Below, in pieces: positions 14,752 through 22,767 of a stretch of 29,085 nucleotides of DNA. A model generated the notes under the pieces. It was given only the letters and a program-made list of their open reading frames with translations, had not been told where the DNA came from and did no database searches. This DNA comes from Nocardioides sp. GTDB lineage: Bacteria > Actinomycetota > Actinomycetes > Propionibacteriales > Nocardioidaceae. Location of the stretch: contig DOWL01000056.1 of the NCBI GenBank assembly GCA_003519585.1, positions 39,570 through 68,654 on the forward strand. Reading direction: 5' to 3'. The position numbers were made by a program, and so were the translations under genes. Position 1 is the first letter of the stretch, and every line of letters starts with the position of its first letter.

Positions 14752-15491
14752 AAGCCGATCCCGCCGCCCAGCTCGCCCTGCTGGACCTCCAGGAGCTCGA
14801 CTCGCGCGCCGACCAGTTGCGCCATCAGCGCGAAACCCTGCCCGAGCTGGCCGAGATCTCCACACTCACCAGCACCCGCACCGACCTCGACGGTAAGCGA
14901 CGCGATGCGCAGATCGCCGTCGACGACCTCACCGCCGAGCAGGCCAAGGTCGATGCGGATGTCGAGCAGGTGAAGGCGCGGCGCAAGCGCGACCAGGACC
15001 GGATGGACCAGGGGCTGATCGCGAACCCCAAGGATCTCGAACGGATGCAGGGCGAGCTCGAGTCCCTGCAACGTCGGATCACCAGCTTGGAGGACGACGA
15101 GCTCGAGGTGATGGCCCGGCTGGAGGACGCTCAGCAGGAGCTCGACGGGCTCACCGGCCAGGTGGCCGAGACCGACGATCGACTGGCTGCGCTCACGGCG
15201 ACCGCCGACGGCAAGACCGCCGAGCTCGGAGCTCAGCTCGACGAGACGCTGACCCAGCGCGGTCCGGCCGTGGAGGCGATCCCCGACGACTTGCTGGCGC
15301 TGTACGAGCGGCTGCGGAGCTCCAAGAACGGCGTCGCCGTCGGCGCCCTGCGCGCCCGTGAGTGCGGTGGCTGCCGGCTCTCGCTCGACCCTTCCGAGTT
15401 GGCCTCGATCCGCGCCGCTGCGCCCGACGAGGTGATTCGGCACGAGGAGTGCCAGCGGATCCTGGTGCGCACGCCCGAGTCCGGACTGTGA
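14748..15491 (+). CDS. Coiled-coil C4-type zinc-ribbon protein, probable CTG start
   Basis: A 247-residue protein: a long coiled coil (about 5-170, rich in Leu/Glu/Arg heptads such as LERMQGELESLQRRITSLEDDELEVM) and a C-terminal zinc ribbon RECGGCRLSL...IRHEECQRILVR. It is the Rv2229c-type protein always found between NIF3 and the RNase H fusion; its role is unknown. Start choice: CTG 14748 has AGGAG seven bases upstream, overlaps the NIF3 stop (CTGA), and gives LKADPAAQLALLDLQ, aligning end to end with the usual N-terminus of this family. The nearest standard start, ATG 14718, has no ribosome site and would add ten residues. The second knuckle reads HEEC where CEEC is common; His can still bind zinc. 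Confidence 0.85.
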   Translation: MKADPAAQLALLDLQELDSRADQLRHQRETLPELAEISTLTSTRTDLDGKRRDAQIAVDDLTAEQAKVDADVEQVKARRKRDQDRMDQGLIANPKDLERMQGELESLQRRITSLEDDELEVMARLEDAQQELDGLTGQVAETDDRLAALTATADGKTAELGAQLDETLTQRGPAVEAIPDDLLALYERLRSSKNGVAVGALRARECGGCRLSLDPSELASIRAAAPDEVIRHEECQRILVRTPESGL

Positions 15492-15498
15492 CTCCGGC

Positions 15499-16686
15499 GT
15501 GAGCGGACCGTCCTCGGTCATCATCGAGGCCGACGGCGGCTCCCGAGGCAACCCCGGGCCGGCGGCGTACGGCGCGGTGTTGCGCGACGCGGACACGGGT
15601 GCGGTGATCGCCGAGGATGGCACCACGATCGGAGTCGCGACCAACAACGTCGCCGAATACTCCGGCCTGATCGCCGGACTGCGACTGGCCGAGGAGTTCG
15701 CACCCGAGGCCGACATCGAGGTCCGGATGGACTCCAAGCTCGTCGTCGAGCAGATGTCGGGCCGCTGGAAGATCAAGCACCCCGACATGCGCCCGCTGGC
15801 GACCGAGGCCAACCGGTTGGCGCCGTTCGGCACGACCTACACCTGGGTGCCGCGCGAGCGCAACAAGCACGCCGACCGGCTGGCCAACGAGGCGCTGGAC
15901 GGCAAGCGGAGCGGGGTGACCGCGGCGGTGGCGGCACTGGTCGACGAACCCGAGCCCCAGACCGCGCAGGAGGAGGTCGTGCCTCCGGCGCTGCCGACCA
16001 GCAGCTGGGGTCCGCCCGGGCCGGCGACCACCCTGGTCCTGATCCGACATGGCGAGACCCCGCACACCGCCGCCAAGCGGTTCTCCGGCGGGCTGCGCAG
16101 CAGCAACCCCGGACTGAGCGACGAAGGCCGCGCGCAGGTCCGCAGCACCGCCGAGTGGCTCGCGCCGATCGCCGAGGGCGTGTCGGCCGTCGTCTCCTCA
16201 CCGGTCCGCCGGACGCTGGAGTCGGCCGAGATCCTGAGCGAGCGGCTCGGCCACCCGGTCGAGGTCGAGCCCGGCTTCGCCGAGATGGAGTTCGGCCGCT
16301 GGGACGGGCTGACCCTGGCCGAGGTCACCGAGCGGGACCGGGCCGGCCTCGAGGCGTGGCGTGGCTCGCTGGACGTCGCACCACCGGACGGCGAGTCGTT
16401 CCGGGCGGTCGAGCAGCGGGTGCTGGCCGGGCTCGACCGACTGCTCGAGACCCACGCCGGGAAGACGGTCGTCGTGGTCAGCCACGTCACGCCGATCAAG
16501 ACACTCGTGGCCAGGGCGCTCACCGCACCACTCGACGCGGTGTTCCGGATGCAGCTCAGCCCGGCCTCCGTGACCGTGCTCTCGTTCTTCCCGGAGGTCG
16601 ACGGCACGAGCCACGCCTCGATGCGGCTCTACAACGCGCGGCCGCCCGGCGACGACGCGTTCTCACCGGCCGCATCCGCCTGGTGA
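15499..16686 (+). CDS. Bifunctional RNase HI / histidine phosphatase (Rv2228c-like)
   Basis: A 395-residue fusion. Residues 1-140 are RNase HI: ADGGSRGNPG with Asp12, NNVAEYSGL with Glu53, RMDSKLVVEQMSGRWKIKH with Asp78 and NKHADRLANEAL with Asp126, the four catalytic carboxylates. After a Pro/Glu/Ala linker, residues about 176-395 are a histidine phosphatase (CobC/phosphoglycerate mutase type): LIRHGETPHT with His184, SPVRRTLESAEIL, EMEFGRWDGLT and VVSHVTPIK. The mycobacterial homologue degrades RNA in RNA/DNA hybrids and has acid phosphatase activity; in related proteins the phosphatase is linked to alpha-ribazole phosphate in cobalamin synthesis. GTG 15499 lies seven bases after the zinc-ribbon stop. 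Confidence 0.94.
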   Translation: MSGPSSVIIEADGGSRGNPGPAAYGAVLRDADTGAVIAEDGTTIGVATNNVAEYSGLIAGLRLAEEFAPEADIEVRMDSKLVVEQMSGRWKIKHPDMRPLATEANRLAPFGTTYTWVPRERNKHADRLANEALDGKRSGVTAAVAALVDEPEPQTAQEEVVPPALPTSSWGPPGPATTLVLIRHGETPHTAAKRFSGGLRSSNPGLSDEGRAQVRSTAEWLAPIAEGVSAVVSSPVRRTLESAEILSERLGHPVEVEPGFAEMEFGRWDGLTLAEVTERDRAGLEAWRGSLDVAPPDGESFRAVEQRVLAGLDRLLETHAGKTVVVVSHVTPIKTLVARALTAPLDAVFRMQLSPASVTVLSFFPEVDGTSHASMRLYNARPPGDDAFSPAASAW

Positions 16687-17282
16687 CCGTCCCGTCCGAG
16701 CGGGTCCTCGACCTGTTCGCGGTCCCGGGTGCGACGACGCCCCTCGGGAGCGGTGTCGTGGCCGGTGACCTGCTGCTCGTCCCGGGTCGCGACCCGGTCG
16801 TGCACGACTGGCTGAGTCCGCTGCTGGCCCGGCTCGCCGTCACCATGGACAGCCGTCCGGCCCGTCGGCCACTGGACCTGCGGCTCGCCGTACCGGTCCC
16901 GGCCCGCGACGGCTCCTGGGTGGTCGACGGCTGGGCGGCCAGCCGCCACGAGCCCGGCACGGTCGCCACCCGCGATCTCGACGTCACGCTGGCGGCCGGT
17001 CGGGTGCTGCATGCCGAGCTCGCCTCGTGGGTGCCGACCCGTCCGGCGCAGCTTGCTGGCGACGAGGGCCAGTTGGTGCATACGGAGCTGTTCGGCAACG
17101 TGCTCCTCGACGGGTACGGCGCTCCGGTGGTGGTCGACGTACGCCCGGCGTGGCTGCCCGTCCAGGTCGCCGAGGGTCTCTGCGTGCTCGATGCCGTCGC
17201 GGCAGGTGAGGCTCCGGATTCGGTCCTGGCGCGATGGGACGTCGACGCCGCTCGCGACTACCGCCGCGTCAATCCCCGCTGA
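16683..17282 (+). CDS. TIGR02569-like actinobacterial protein, kinase-like fold
   Basis: A 199-residue protein starting at a GTG that overlaps the RNase H stop (GTGA); the frame is open upstream, but this start gives a natural N-terminus (MTVPSERVLDLFAVPGATTPLGSGVVAGDLLLVPG). The pattern of a Gly-rich turn, DLRLAVPVPARDGSWVVDGWAASRHEPG, HTELFGNVLLDG and VVVDVRPAWLP resembles aminoglycoside-phosphotransferase-fold proteins. There the HxDLxxxNxL and DW-type catalytic loops would correspond to HTELFGNVLL and VVDVRP. The expected catalytic Asp is Glu here, so kinase activity is doubtful. The family name is from memory of pattern. The 3' end overlaps the convergent polymerase gene by 14 bases. Confidence 0.72.
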   Translation: MTVPSERVLDLFAVPGATTPLGSGVVAGDLLLVPGRDPVVHDWLSPLLARLAVTMDSRPARRPLDLRLAVPVPARDGSWVVDGWAASRHEPGTVATRDLDVTLAAGRVLHAELASWVPTRPAQLAGDEGQLVHTELFGNVLLDGYGAPVVVDVRPAWLPVQVAEGLCVLDAVAAGEAPDSVLARWDVDAARDYRRVNPR

Positions 17283-18225
17283 GCTCGCGCTTGCGCCGCT
17301 TGCCCTCGTGCATCGCGACCACGCGGGCGATCGGGATCTCGTGGCCCTCGGCGACCAGTTCGTCCGGCAGCCGTTGGGGCGAGCTCATCGCCTCGCTCCA
17401 CGGGTCGCCGGTCAGCCGCTCGACCGCGGTGAGCACCGTGAAGTCACTGGGGCGCACCTCCTCGATCGTGTCCCAGGTCAGCGGGAACGAGACCGGCAGC
17501 CCCGGGCGGACTCGGGGGCTGTACGCCGCGACGACAGTGGCGCCGCCGGCCCGGGTCGAGTCCACGAACACCCTGCCGCCCCGCTGGTCGCGGACGAACT
17601 CCGTCGTGGCGACCGACGGGTCCAGCCGTGCGGCGCGAGCTGCCAACGCCCGGGTGGCGGCCGCGACGTCGGGGATCTCGGCGTCCGCGGTGAGAGGGAC
17701 GAAGACGTGGACGCCCTTGGCGCCGCTGGTCTTGACGCCACCGGCGAGCCCGGTGTCCGCCAGCGCCTGGCGTACGAGGAGGGCGGCGGCGACCGCCATC
17801 GAGAATCCGTCGGCCGGCGGGATGTCGTCGGGTGGGTCGAGATCGAGGATCAGGTGGGTCTGGTGGTGACTCTCGACCGGCATCAGCGCCGGGTGATATT
17901 CGACCGCGCGCTGGTTGGCGAGCCAGACCAGGGTCCGCCGGTCGTCGCAGACGGGATAGCGCACCTCCCGCTTGGAGGCGTTGGCCCACACGGTGGTCGA
18001 GCGGATCCAGTCGGGCGCGTACTTCGGGAGGTTCTTCTGCATGAACGCCGCCTGGCCGAGCCGGGCCCGCACGACCGACAGAGCACGGTCCCGCAGCTCG
18101 GGCAGGATCCGCTCGTGCACGGCGTCGAGGTAGCGCACCAGGTCGCCCTTGGTGACCCCCGCGTCGTCGAAGACCGGCTGGTCGAGGTGCGAGAGCTCGA
18201 CGCCGGCCAAGGTCTCCTTGGCCAT
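17269..18225 (-). CDS. LigD-type polymerase/primase domain protein
   Basis: A 318-residue stand-alone polymerase domain of the LigD type (AEP superfamily), used in non-homologous end joining or other DNA repair to insert (ribo)nucleotides. Visible motifs: QKNLPKYAPDWI, VDE-type HPALMPVESHHQTHLILDLDPPDD with catalytic Asp128 and Asp130, VKTSGAKGVHVFVPL, and GRVFVDSTRAGGATVVAAYSPRVRPGLPVSFPLTWDTIEEV. No ligase or nuclease domain is fused, and no Ku gene is present nearby. ATG 18225 gives the standard start MAKETLAGVELSHLDQPVF; the frame is open upstream but runs into the neighbouring gene. It probably forms a minus-strand unit with yaaA. Confidence 0.92.
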   Translation of the reverse strand: MAKETLAGVELSHLDQPVFDDAGVTKGDLVRYLDAVHERILPELRDRALSVVRARLGQAAFMQKNLPKYAPDWIRSTTVWANASKREVRYPVCDDRRTLVWLANQRAVEYHPALMPVESHHQTHLILDLDPPDDIPPADGFSMAVAAALLVRQALADTGLAGGVKTSGAKGVHVFVPLTADAEIPDVAAATRALAARAARLDPSVATTEFVRDQRGGRVFVDSTRAGGATVVAAYSPRVRPGLPVSFPLTWDTIEEVRPSDFTVLTAVERLTGDPWSEAMSSPQRLPDELVAEGHEIPIARVVAMHEGKRRKRELSGD

Positions 18226-18242
18226 GGTTCCAGTCTGCCCGC

Positions 18243-19001
18243 TTACAGCTCGGTGACCACCACGTCGAGCTTGCCGCCCTCCTGCTCGACGGTCCACCCG
18301 AGGTCTCGCAAGCACTCGGCGAGCCGGGCAGGCGTCCGCGGGTTGGCGCCGTCCTCCAGCAGCGCGCGCACGATGCGCCCCTTGGTGGCCTTGTTGAAGT
18401 GGCTCACGACCTGGCGATTCCCGGCCACCTCGTGGAGGACGCGCACCGTGGCGACCCTCGACAGCGCTGCGGGGCGCCAGAACGCGGCGTACATCCCGCT
18501 GCGCAGATCGACGAGCAGACCGTCGCCGACCAGCTCGGTCACCACCGGGCCGAGGGCCTCGCGCCAGACACCGGCCACGGTGCCGAGTCCGGGCAGCACC
18601 GCGTCACCGGAGAGCCGGTACGCCGGGATCCGGTCGGTCGGCGACACCAACCCGAAGAGGCTGGAGGTCACCCGCACCCGCGCGGTGGCCCGTCGGCGCG
18701 CGGCAGCCGAGAGCGAACCGAGCCCGAGCGCGTCGTACAGCACGCCGCTGTAGACGGCGTCGGCACGGGCGGTCGGGGCCGTGCGCAGCGAGGCGTTCAA
18801 CCCGACGAGGTCGAGCTGCGTCTTGGGTATCGCCAGTACGGCGGCCGCCCGGGCCGGGTCGTCGGCACAGAGGGAGACCAGCGTGTCGAGGACGCGTTCG
18901 CGCACCGGCGTCAGCGACGGCGCGGTCAGCGTCTCCAGGGCGAGCGGCTTGCCGCGCCGCGGGGCGGACTTGCCCTCACTCGGGGGCAGCAGGATGAGCA
19001 C
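18243..19001 (-). CDS. yaaA: YaaA-family (DUF328) peroxide stress protein
   Basis: A 252-residue protein of the YaaA/UPF0246 family, which in Escherichia coli lowers free intracellular iron during peroxide stress. The family marks are all present: the start VLILLPPSEGK, LDTLVSLC, VYSGVLYDALGLGSL, VRVTSSLFGLVSPTDRIPAYRLSGDA, VVDLRSGMYAAFW-type block and VVSHFNKATKGRIVRALLEDG. GTG 19001 gives the canonical N-terminus; a longer frame reaches 19094 but overlaps the divergent gene. The likely -10 element TAGGGT is eight bases upstream. Transcription would continue into the polymerase gene 17 bases downstream. Confidence 0.92.
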   Translation of the reverse strand: MLILLPPSEGKSAPRRGKPLALETLTAPSLTPVRERVLDTLVSLCADDPARAAAVLAIPKTQLDLVGLNASLRTAPTARADAVYSGVLYDALGLGSLSAAARRRATARVRVTSSLFGLVSPTDRIPAYRLSGDAVLPGLGTVAGVWREALGPVVTELVGDGLLVDLRSGMYAAFWRPAALSRVATVRVLHEVAGNRQVVSHFNKATKGRIVRALLEDGANPRTPARLAECLRDLGWTVEQEGGKLDVVVTEL

Positions 19002-19009
19002 AGGCGAGA

Positions 19010-19015
19010 ACCCTA
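19010..19015 (-). promoter_or_regulatory. -10 element (TAGGGT) for yaaA
   Basis: On the minus strand TAGGGT ends eight bases before GTG 19001. It overlaps the -35 position of the divergent nuclease promoter. Confidence 0.45.
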
Positions 19016-19029
19016 CGTCGAGCGGCACA

Positions 19030-19035
19030 TAGGGT
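19030..19035 (+). promoter_or_regulatory. -10 element (TAGGGT), leaderless, for the RNB nuclease
   Basis: TAGGGT is seven bases before ATG 19043 and only 14 bases from the opposing -10 of yaaA. Confidence 0.5.
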
Positions 19036-19042
19036 TGCAGCC

Positions 19043-20494
19043 ATGTCCAGCAGCCGTGTGGTCCGGGTCCATCGGGGAGCGGACGGTGCCACACCTCAGG
19101 CGCTCCGCGAGGGCATCGCCGAGATCCAGCGCGAGCTCGAGGTCACTCCCGACTTCCCCGCAGACGTCGAGGCGGCCGCCGAGCGGGCGGTCGCGAACCC
19201 CCGGCTGCCCGATCTCGACCGCACCGATCTGCCGTTCGTCACCATCGACCCCGCGGGGTCGACGGACCTCGACCAGGCACTCCACCTCGCCCGCACCGAT
19301 GCGGGCGGTTACGTCCTGCACTACGCGATCGCGGATCTGGCGGCGTTCATCACCCCCGGAGATGCGGTCGATCTCGAGGCCCATCGCCGGGGGCAGACGC
19401 TGTACGGCGCCGACAGCAGGATCCCGCTGCACCCGACGGTGATCTCCGAGGGCGGTGGCTCGCTGCTGCCCGACCAACTGCGCCCGGCGCTGCTGTGGAG
19501 CATCACCATGGACGGCGAAGGGGCCCGGACCGACGCCCACGTCGAACGGGCCATGGTCCGCAGTCGTGCCCAGCTCGACTACACCGGTGCCCAGCGGCAG
19601 ATCGACGACGGCACGGCCGACGAGTCGCTGTTGCTGCTCAAGGAGGTCGGCGAGCTCCGCCTCAAGCGCGAGCAGGCGCGCGGAGGGGTGTCCCTGCCCC
19701 TGCCCGAGCAGGAGATAGACACCTCCGGCGAGGAGTGGCAGCTGACCTATCGCCAACTGCTGCCGGTCGAGGAGTGGAACGCACAGCTGTCACTGCTCAC
19801 CGGCTTCGCGGCGGCCTCGATCATGATGGACGCGCGCGTCGGGTTCCTCCGCACTCTGCCGCCTCCCGATCGGCGTGACATCCAGCGGCTGCATCGCACC
19901 GCCCATGCCCACGGGATCGACTGGCCGACCGAGCTGCCGTACCCCGACTTCATCCGCACCCTCGACCCGGCCAAGCCACAGCACGCCGCGATGATCACGG
20001 CCTGCACCAGGGTGCTGCGCGGGAGCGGGTACGTCGCCTTCGACGGCGAGACGCCGGCTCAGCCGATGCACAGCGCTCTCAATGCGGAGTACGCCCACGT
20101 CACGGCACCGCTGCGCAGGCTCGGCGATCGTTATGCGTCGGAGGTCTGTGTCGCGCTCTGCGCCGGCGTCGAGGTCCCTGCGTGGGTGCGCTCCGGCCTC
20201 ACCGGCCTGGCCCGCGAGATGCAGGTGTCGTCCCAGCGCGCGAGTCGCTACGAGCGGCTGGTGCTCGACCTCGTCGAGGCCGGCCTTCTCCAGCACCGCG
20301 TCGGCGAGAGCTTCGCCGGTGTGATCGTCGAGGTGGCGGAGAAGGATCCGACCCGCGGGATCGTCACGGTCGCCGAACCGGCAGTCGAGGCGCCCGTCGT
20401 CGCCGCGTCGGAGCTGCCTCTCGGCACCGATGTCCGGGTCCGGCTCACCACCGCCGACCCGAGTCAGCGCAAGGTGGAGTTCACGCTCGAGTGA
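19043..20494 (+). CDS. RNB-domain exoribonuclease (RNase II/R family)
   Basis: A 483-residue protein with an RNB catalytic domain. FVTIDPAGSTDLDQALHL (Asp69, Asp75, Asp77) holds the metal-binding aspartates, followed by VLHYAIADLAAFITPGDAVD, GQTLYGADSRIPLHP, SLLPDQLRPALLWSI and the closing AEYAHVTAPLRRLGDRY. Family members degrade RNA 3' to 5'. The N-terminal cold-shock domains of RNase II/R are missing: only about 60 residues precede the RNB domain. A short C-terminal beta region (SFAGVIVEVAEKDPTRGIVTVAEPAVEAPV) may replace the S1 domain. The ATG is set by the leaderless promoter. Its end overlaps the convergent Nudix gene by 14 bases. Confidence 0.93.
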   Translation: MSSSRVVRVHRGADGATPQALREGIAEIQRELEVTPDFPADVEAAAERAVANPRLPDLDRTDLPFVTIDPAGSTDLDQALHLARTDAGGYVLHYAIADLAAFITPGDAVDLEAHRRGQTLYGADSRIPLHPTVISEGGGSLLPDQLRPALLWSITMDGEGARTDAHVERAMVRSRAQLDYTGAQRQIDDGTADESLLLLKEVGELRLKREQARGGVSLPLPEQEIDTSGEEWQLTYRQLLPVEEWNAQLSLLTGFAAASIMMDARVGFLRTLPPPDRRDIQRLHRTAHAHGIDWPTELPYPDFIRTLDPAKPQHAAMITACTRVLRGSGYVAFDGETPAQPMHSALNAEYAHVTAPLRRLGDRYASEVCVALCAGVEVPAWVRSGLTGLAREMQVSSQRASRYERLVLDLVEAGLLQHRVGESFAGVIVEVAEKDPTRGIVTVAEPAVEAPVVAASELPLGTDVRVRLTTADPSQRKVEFTLE

Positions 20495-20927
20495 CGAAGT
20501 CCTGGAGGGTGCCGTCGGGCGCCTCCCACGCTCGACGGAACGCCGGGTGCAGCGACAGCCTGCCGACGTCGTCGACGTCGGCCCACAGGTGCGCGTCCGA
20601 CTCGGAGAGGTGGGCGAGGTGAACCGGTCCGGACGGCACCGCGAGGACGGTTTCGTAGGACCAGCCACCGCAGGTCGCGACGTACGACGAGCGCACCTCG
20701 ACCTCCCGGCCCCTGATCGACATCTCCTCGGCGGCCTCGCGCAGCGCCGCGTCGACCGCCGACTCGCCGCGCTCGCGGGCACCGCCGGGTATCGACCAGG
20801 TGCCGCCCTGGTGCGCCCACTTCGCACGCAGCTGCAGGAGCACGCGTCCGCTTTCGGCCAGCAGCAGTCCGGCCGCGCCGCGACGTCCCCAGTGCGCGTG
20901 GCCGAGCGTGCAGGTGGCCCAGGTCAT
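20481..20927 (-). CDS. Nudix hydrolase
   Basis: A 148-residue Nudix protein. The Nudix box runs 49-71, GARERGESAVDAALREAAEEMSI, matching Gx5Ex7REUxEExGU except that the last Gly is Ser70. The acidic residues that bind the metal (Glu64, Glu67, Glu68) are intact. GAAGLLLAESGRVLLQLRAKWAHQGGTWSIPGG precedes it, as in MutT-type enzymes that hydrolyse nucleoside diphosphate derivatives. The substrate is unknown. ATG 20927 was chosen because it begins just before the domain and lies in the divergent promoter region; the open frame beyond it overlaps the next gene. Confidence 0.9.
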   Translation of the reverse strand: MTWATCTLGHAHWGRRGAAGLLLAESGRVLLQLRAKWAHQGGTWSIPGGARERGESAVDAALREAAEEMSIRGREVEVRSSYVATCGGWSYETVLAVPSGPVHLAHLSESDAHLWADVDDVGRLSLHPAFRRAWEAPDGTLQDFVTRA

Positions 20928-20962
20928 GGAGCCATTGAAGCGGACGGGTGGTGCCCCCAGCC

Positions 20963-20968
20963 TAGAAT
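20963..20968 (+). promoter_or_regulatory. -10 element (TAGAAT) for the FAD dehydrogenase
   Basis: TAGAAT is eight bases before GTG 20977 in the 49-base gap between divergent genes; transcription would start at or next to the start codon. Confidence 0.45.
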
Positions 20969-20976
20969 CGCGGCCC

Positions 20977-22671
20977 GTGAGCGGTGAGACGGCGGACGTG
21001 ATCGTGGTCGGTGCTGGGCTGGCCGGCCTGGTGGCCGCGGCAGAGGCGGCCGACGCGGGTCGGTCGGTCCTGCTGCTCGACCAGGAGGGGGAGCAGAGCC
21101 TCGGCGGCCAGGCGTTCTGGAGTCTCGGCGGGCTGTTCTTCGTCGACAGCCCGGAGCAGCGCCGGATGGGCATCAAGGACTCTCACGAGCTTGCCCTGCA
21201 GGACTGGATGGGCAGCGCCCAGTTCGATCGCGACGAGGACCACTGGCCGCGGGCCTGGGCCGAGGCATACGTCGACTTCGCGGCCGGCGAGAAGCGGTCC
21301 TGGCTGCGAGCCATGGGCCACCGGGTCTTCCCGGTGGTCGGGTGGGCGGAGCGGGGCGATGGTCGGGCGGCCGGACACGGCAACTCGGTGCCGCGGTTCC
21401 ACATCACGTGGGGGACCGGGCCGGGTGTGGTCGAGCCGTTCGAGAGGCGCGTCCAGGAGCACGTCGGCGGCGACCGGATCGCGCTGCGGTTCCGGCACCG
21501 GGTCGATGACCTGATCGTCGAGGGCGGCACCGTGACCGGTGTCCGGGGCCGGACCCTGCGGCGAGACGCCGCCGCCCGGGGCCGGCCGACCAACCGCGAG
21601 GAGGTCGCGGACTTCGAACTCCGCGCCCAGGCCGTGATCGTCACCAGCGGCGGCATCGGCGGCAACCACGACCTGGTCCGCCGAGCCTGGCCGGAGCGGC
21701 TCGGGACGCCGCCGCGCACGATGGTGGCCGGCGTACCCGCGCACGTCGACGGCCGGATGCTCGAGATCAGCCAGGCGGCCGGCGCCCACCTGATCAACCC
21801 GGACCGGATGTGGCACTACGTCGAGGGGCTGCGCAACTGGGACCCGATCTGGGACAACCATGGCATCCGGATCCTCCCCGGACCCTCCTCGCTCTGGCTC
21901 GACGCGGCCGGCAACCGGCTCCCGGCGCCGTACTTCCCCGGGTTCGACACCCTCGGCACCCTGCGTCATCTCCGTCAGACCGGCTGGGACTACTCGTGGT
22001 TCGTGCTGACCCAGAAGATCATCGAGAAGGAGTTCGCGCTCTCCGGCTCCGAGCAGAACCCCGATCTCACCGGTCGCGACGTCCGCCTGCTGCTCAAGCG
22101 TGCGGTCGGCAAGGGTGCACCGGGGCCGGTCGAGGCGTTCAAGCAGCACGGCGCGGACTTCGTGGTCGCCGAGACTCTCCCGGAGCTGGTTGCGGGGATG
22201 AACGCCATCGCGGACGACGACGCGCCCCGGCTCCTCGAGCCCACCCTGCGTGCACTGATCGAGGCGCGCGACCGGGAGATCGACAATCCGTACTCCAAGG
22301 ACGCCCAGGTCACGGCCATCCGGGGTGCCCGCGGCTACCGCGGCGACAAGCTGATCCGGGTCGCATCGCCGCACAAGATCCTCGACCACCAGGCCGGCCC
22401 GCTCATCGCGGTCCGGCTCAACATCCTCTCCCGCAAGACCCTCGGCGGGCTGGAGACCGACCTGTCGGGTCGGTGTCTGCGCGCCGGGGATGGAGCTGGT
22501 GGCGGCCCGGGCAGTGGGCAGCCGATCCCGGGCCTGTACGCCGCGGGTGAGGTCAACGGCTTCGGTGGCGGCGGGATGATGGGCTACAACGCGCTCGAGG
22601 GAACCTTCCTCGGCGGCTGCCTGTTCTCTGGGCGGATCGCCGGACGAGCCGCCGCTGCGGCGCTGGGCTGA
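20977..22671 (+). CDS. FAD-binding dehydrogenase (fumarate reductase/KSTD-type flavoprotein)
   Basis: A 564-residue flavoprotein. The N-terminus VIVVGAGLAGLVAAAEAADAGRSVLLLDQ is the ADP-binding fold (GxGxxG at 12-17), followed by SLGGQAFWSLGGLFF. VIVTSGGIGGNHDLVRRAWP lies mid-protein, and the C-terminal IPGLYAAGEVNGFGGGGMMGYNALEGTFLGGCLFSGRIAG closes the FAD site. This pattern fits the FAD-dependent dehydrogenases related to 3-ketosteroid dehydrogenase and fumarate reductase (COG3573-like); the substrate cannot be told. GTG 20977 is supported by the -10 element and by starting ten residues before the FAD motif. It is a single-gene unit, ended by the long inverted repeat at 22692. Confidence 0.9.
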   Translation: MSGETADVIVVGAGLAGLVAAAEAADAGRSVLLLDQEGEQSLGGQAFWSLGGLFFVDSPEQRRMGIKDSHELALQDWMGSAQFDRDEDHWPRAWAEAYVDFAAGEKRSWLRAMGHRVFPVVGWAERGDGRAAGHGNSVPRFHITWGTGPGVVEPFERRVQEHVGGDRIALRFRHRVDDLIVEGGTVTGVRGRTLRRDAAARGRPTNREEVADFELRAQAVIVTSGGIGGNHDLVRRAWPERLGTPPRTMVAGVPAHVDGRMLEISQAAGAHLINPDRMWHYVEGLRNWDPIWDNHGIRILPGPSSLWLDAAGNRLPAPYFPGFDTLGTLRHLRQTGWDYSWFVLTQKIIEKEFALSGSEQNPDLTGRDVRLLLKRAVGKGAPGPVEAFKQHGADFVVAETLPELVAGMNAIADDDAPRLLEPTLRALIEARDREIDNPYSKDAQVTAIRGARGYRGDKLIRVASPHKILDHQAGPLIAVRLNILSRKTLGGLETDLSGRCLRAGDGAGGGPGSGQPIPGLYAAGEVNGFGGGGMMGYNALEGTFLGGCLFSGRIAGRAAAAALG

Positions 22672-22691
22672 TTCTGCGCGGGCGCGGGCTC

Positions 22692-22758
22692 GGGATAGTC
22701 CCTGACAGATGCGCCCGGGACTCGCTGGTTGGATCGCAGAAAGGTCAGGGACTATCCC
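22692..22758. repeat. Long inverted repeat at a convergent junction, copy B
   Basis: Perfect 15-base arms, GGGATAGTCCCTGAC (22692-22706) and its complement (22744-22758), flank a 37-base loop. It sits between the + gene ending at 22671 and the - gene ending at 22768. The arm core is identical to the element at 8813-8875, while the loops are unrelated. Confidence 0.7.
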
Positions 22759-22767
22759 AACCCGGCG

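Noticed and set aside
14535..15833. Minus-strand frame of 432 codons over the zinc-ribbon and RNase H genes
   Set aside because: Both plus-strand genes have full catalytic or structural motifs and conserved synteny.
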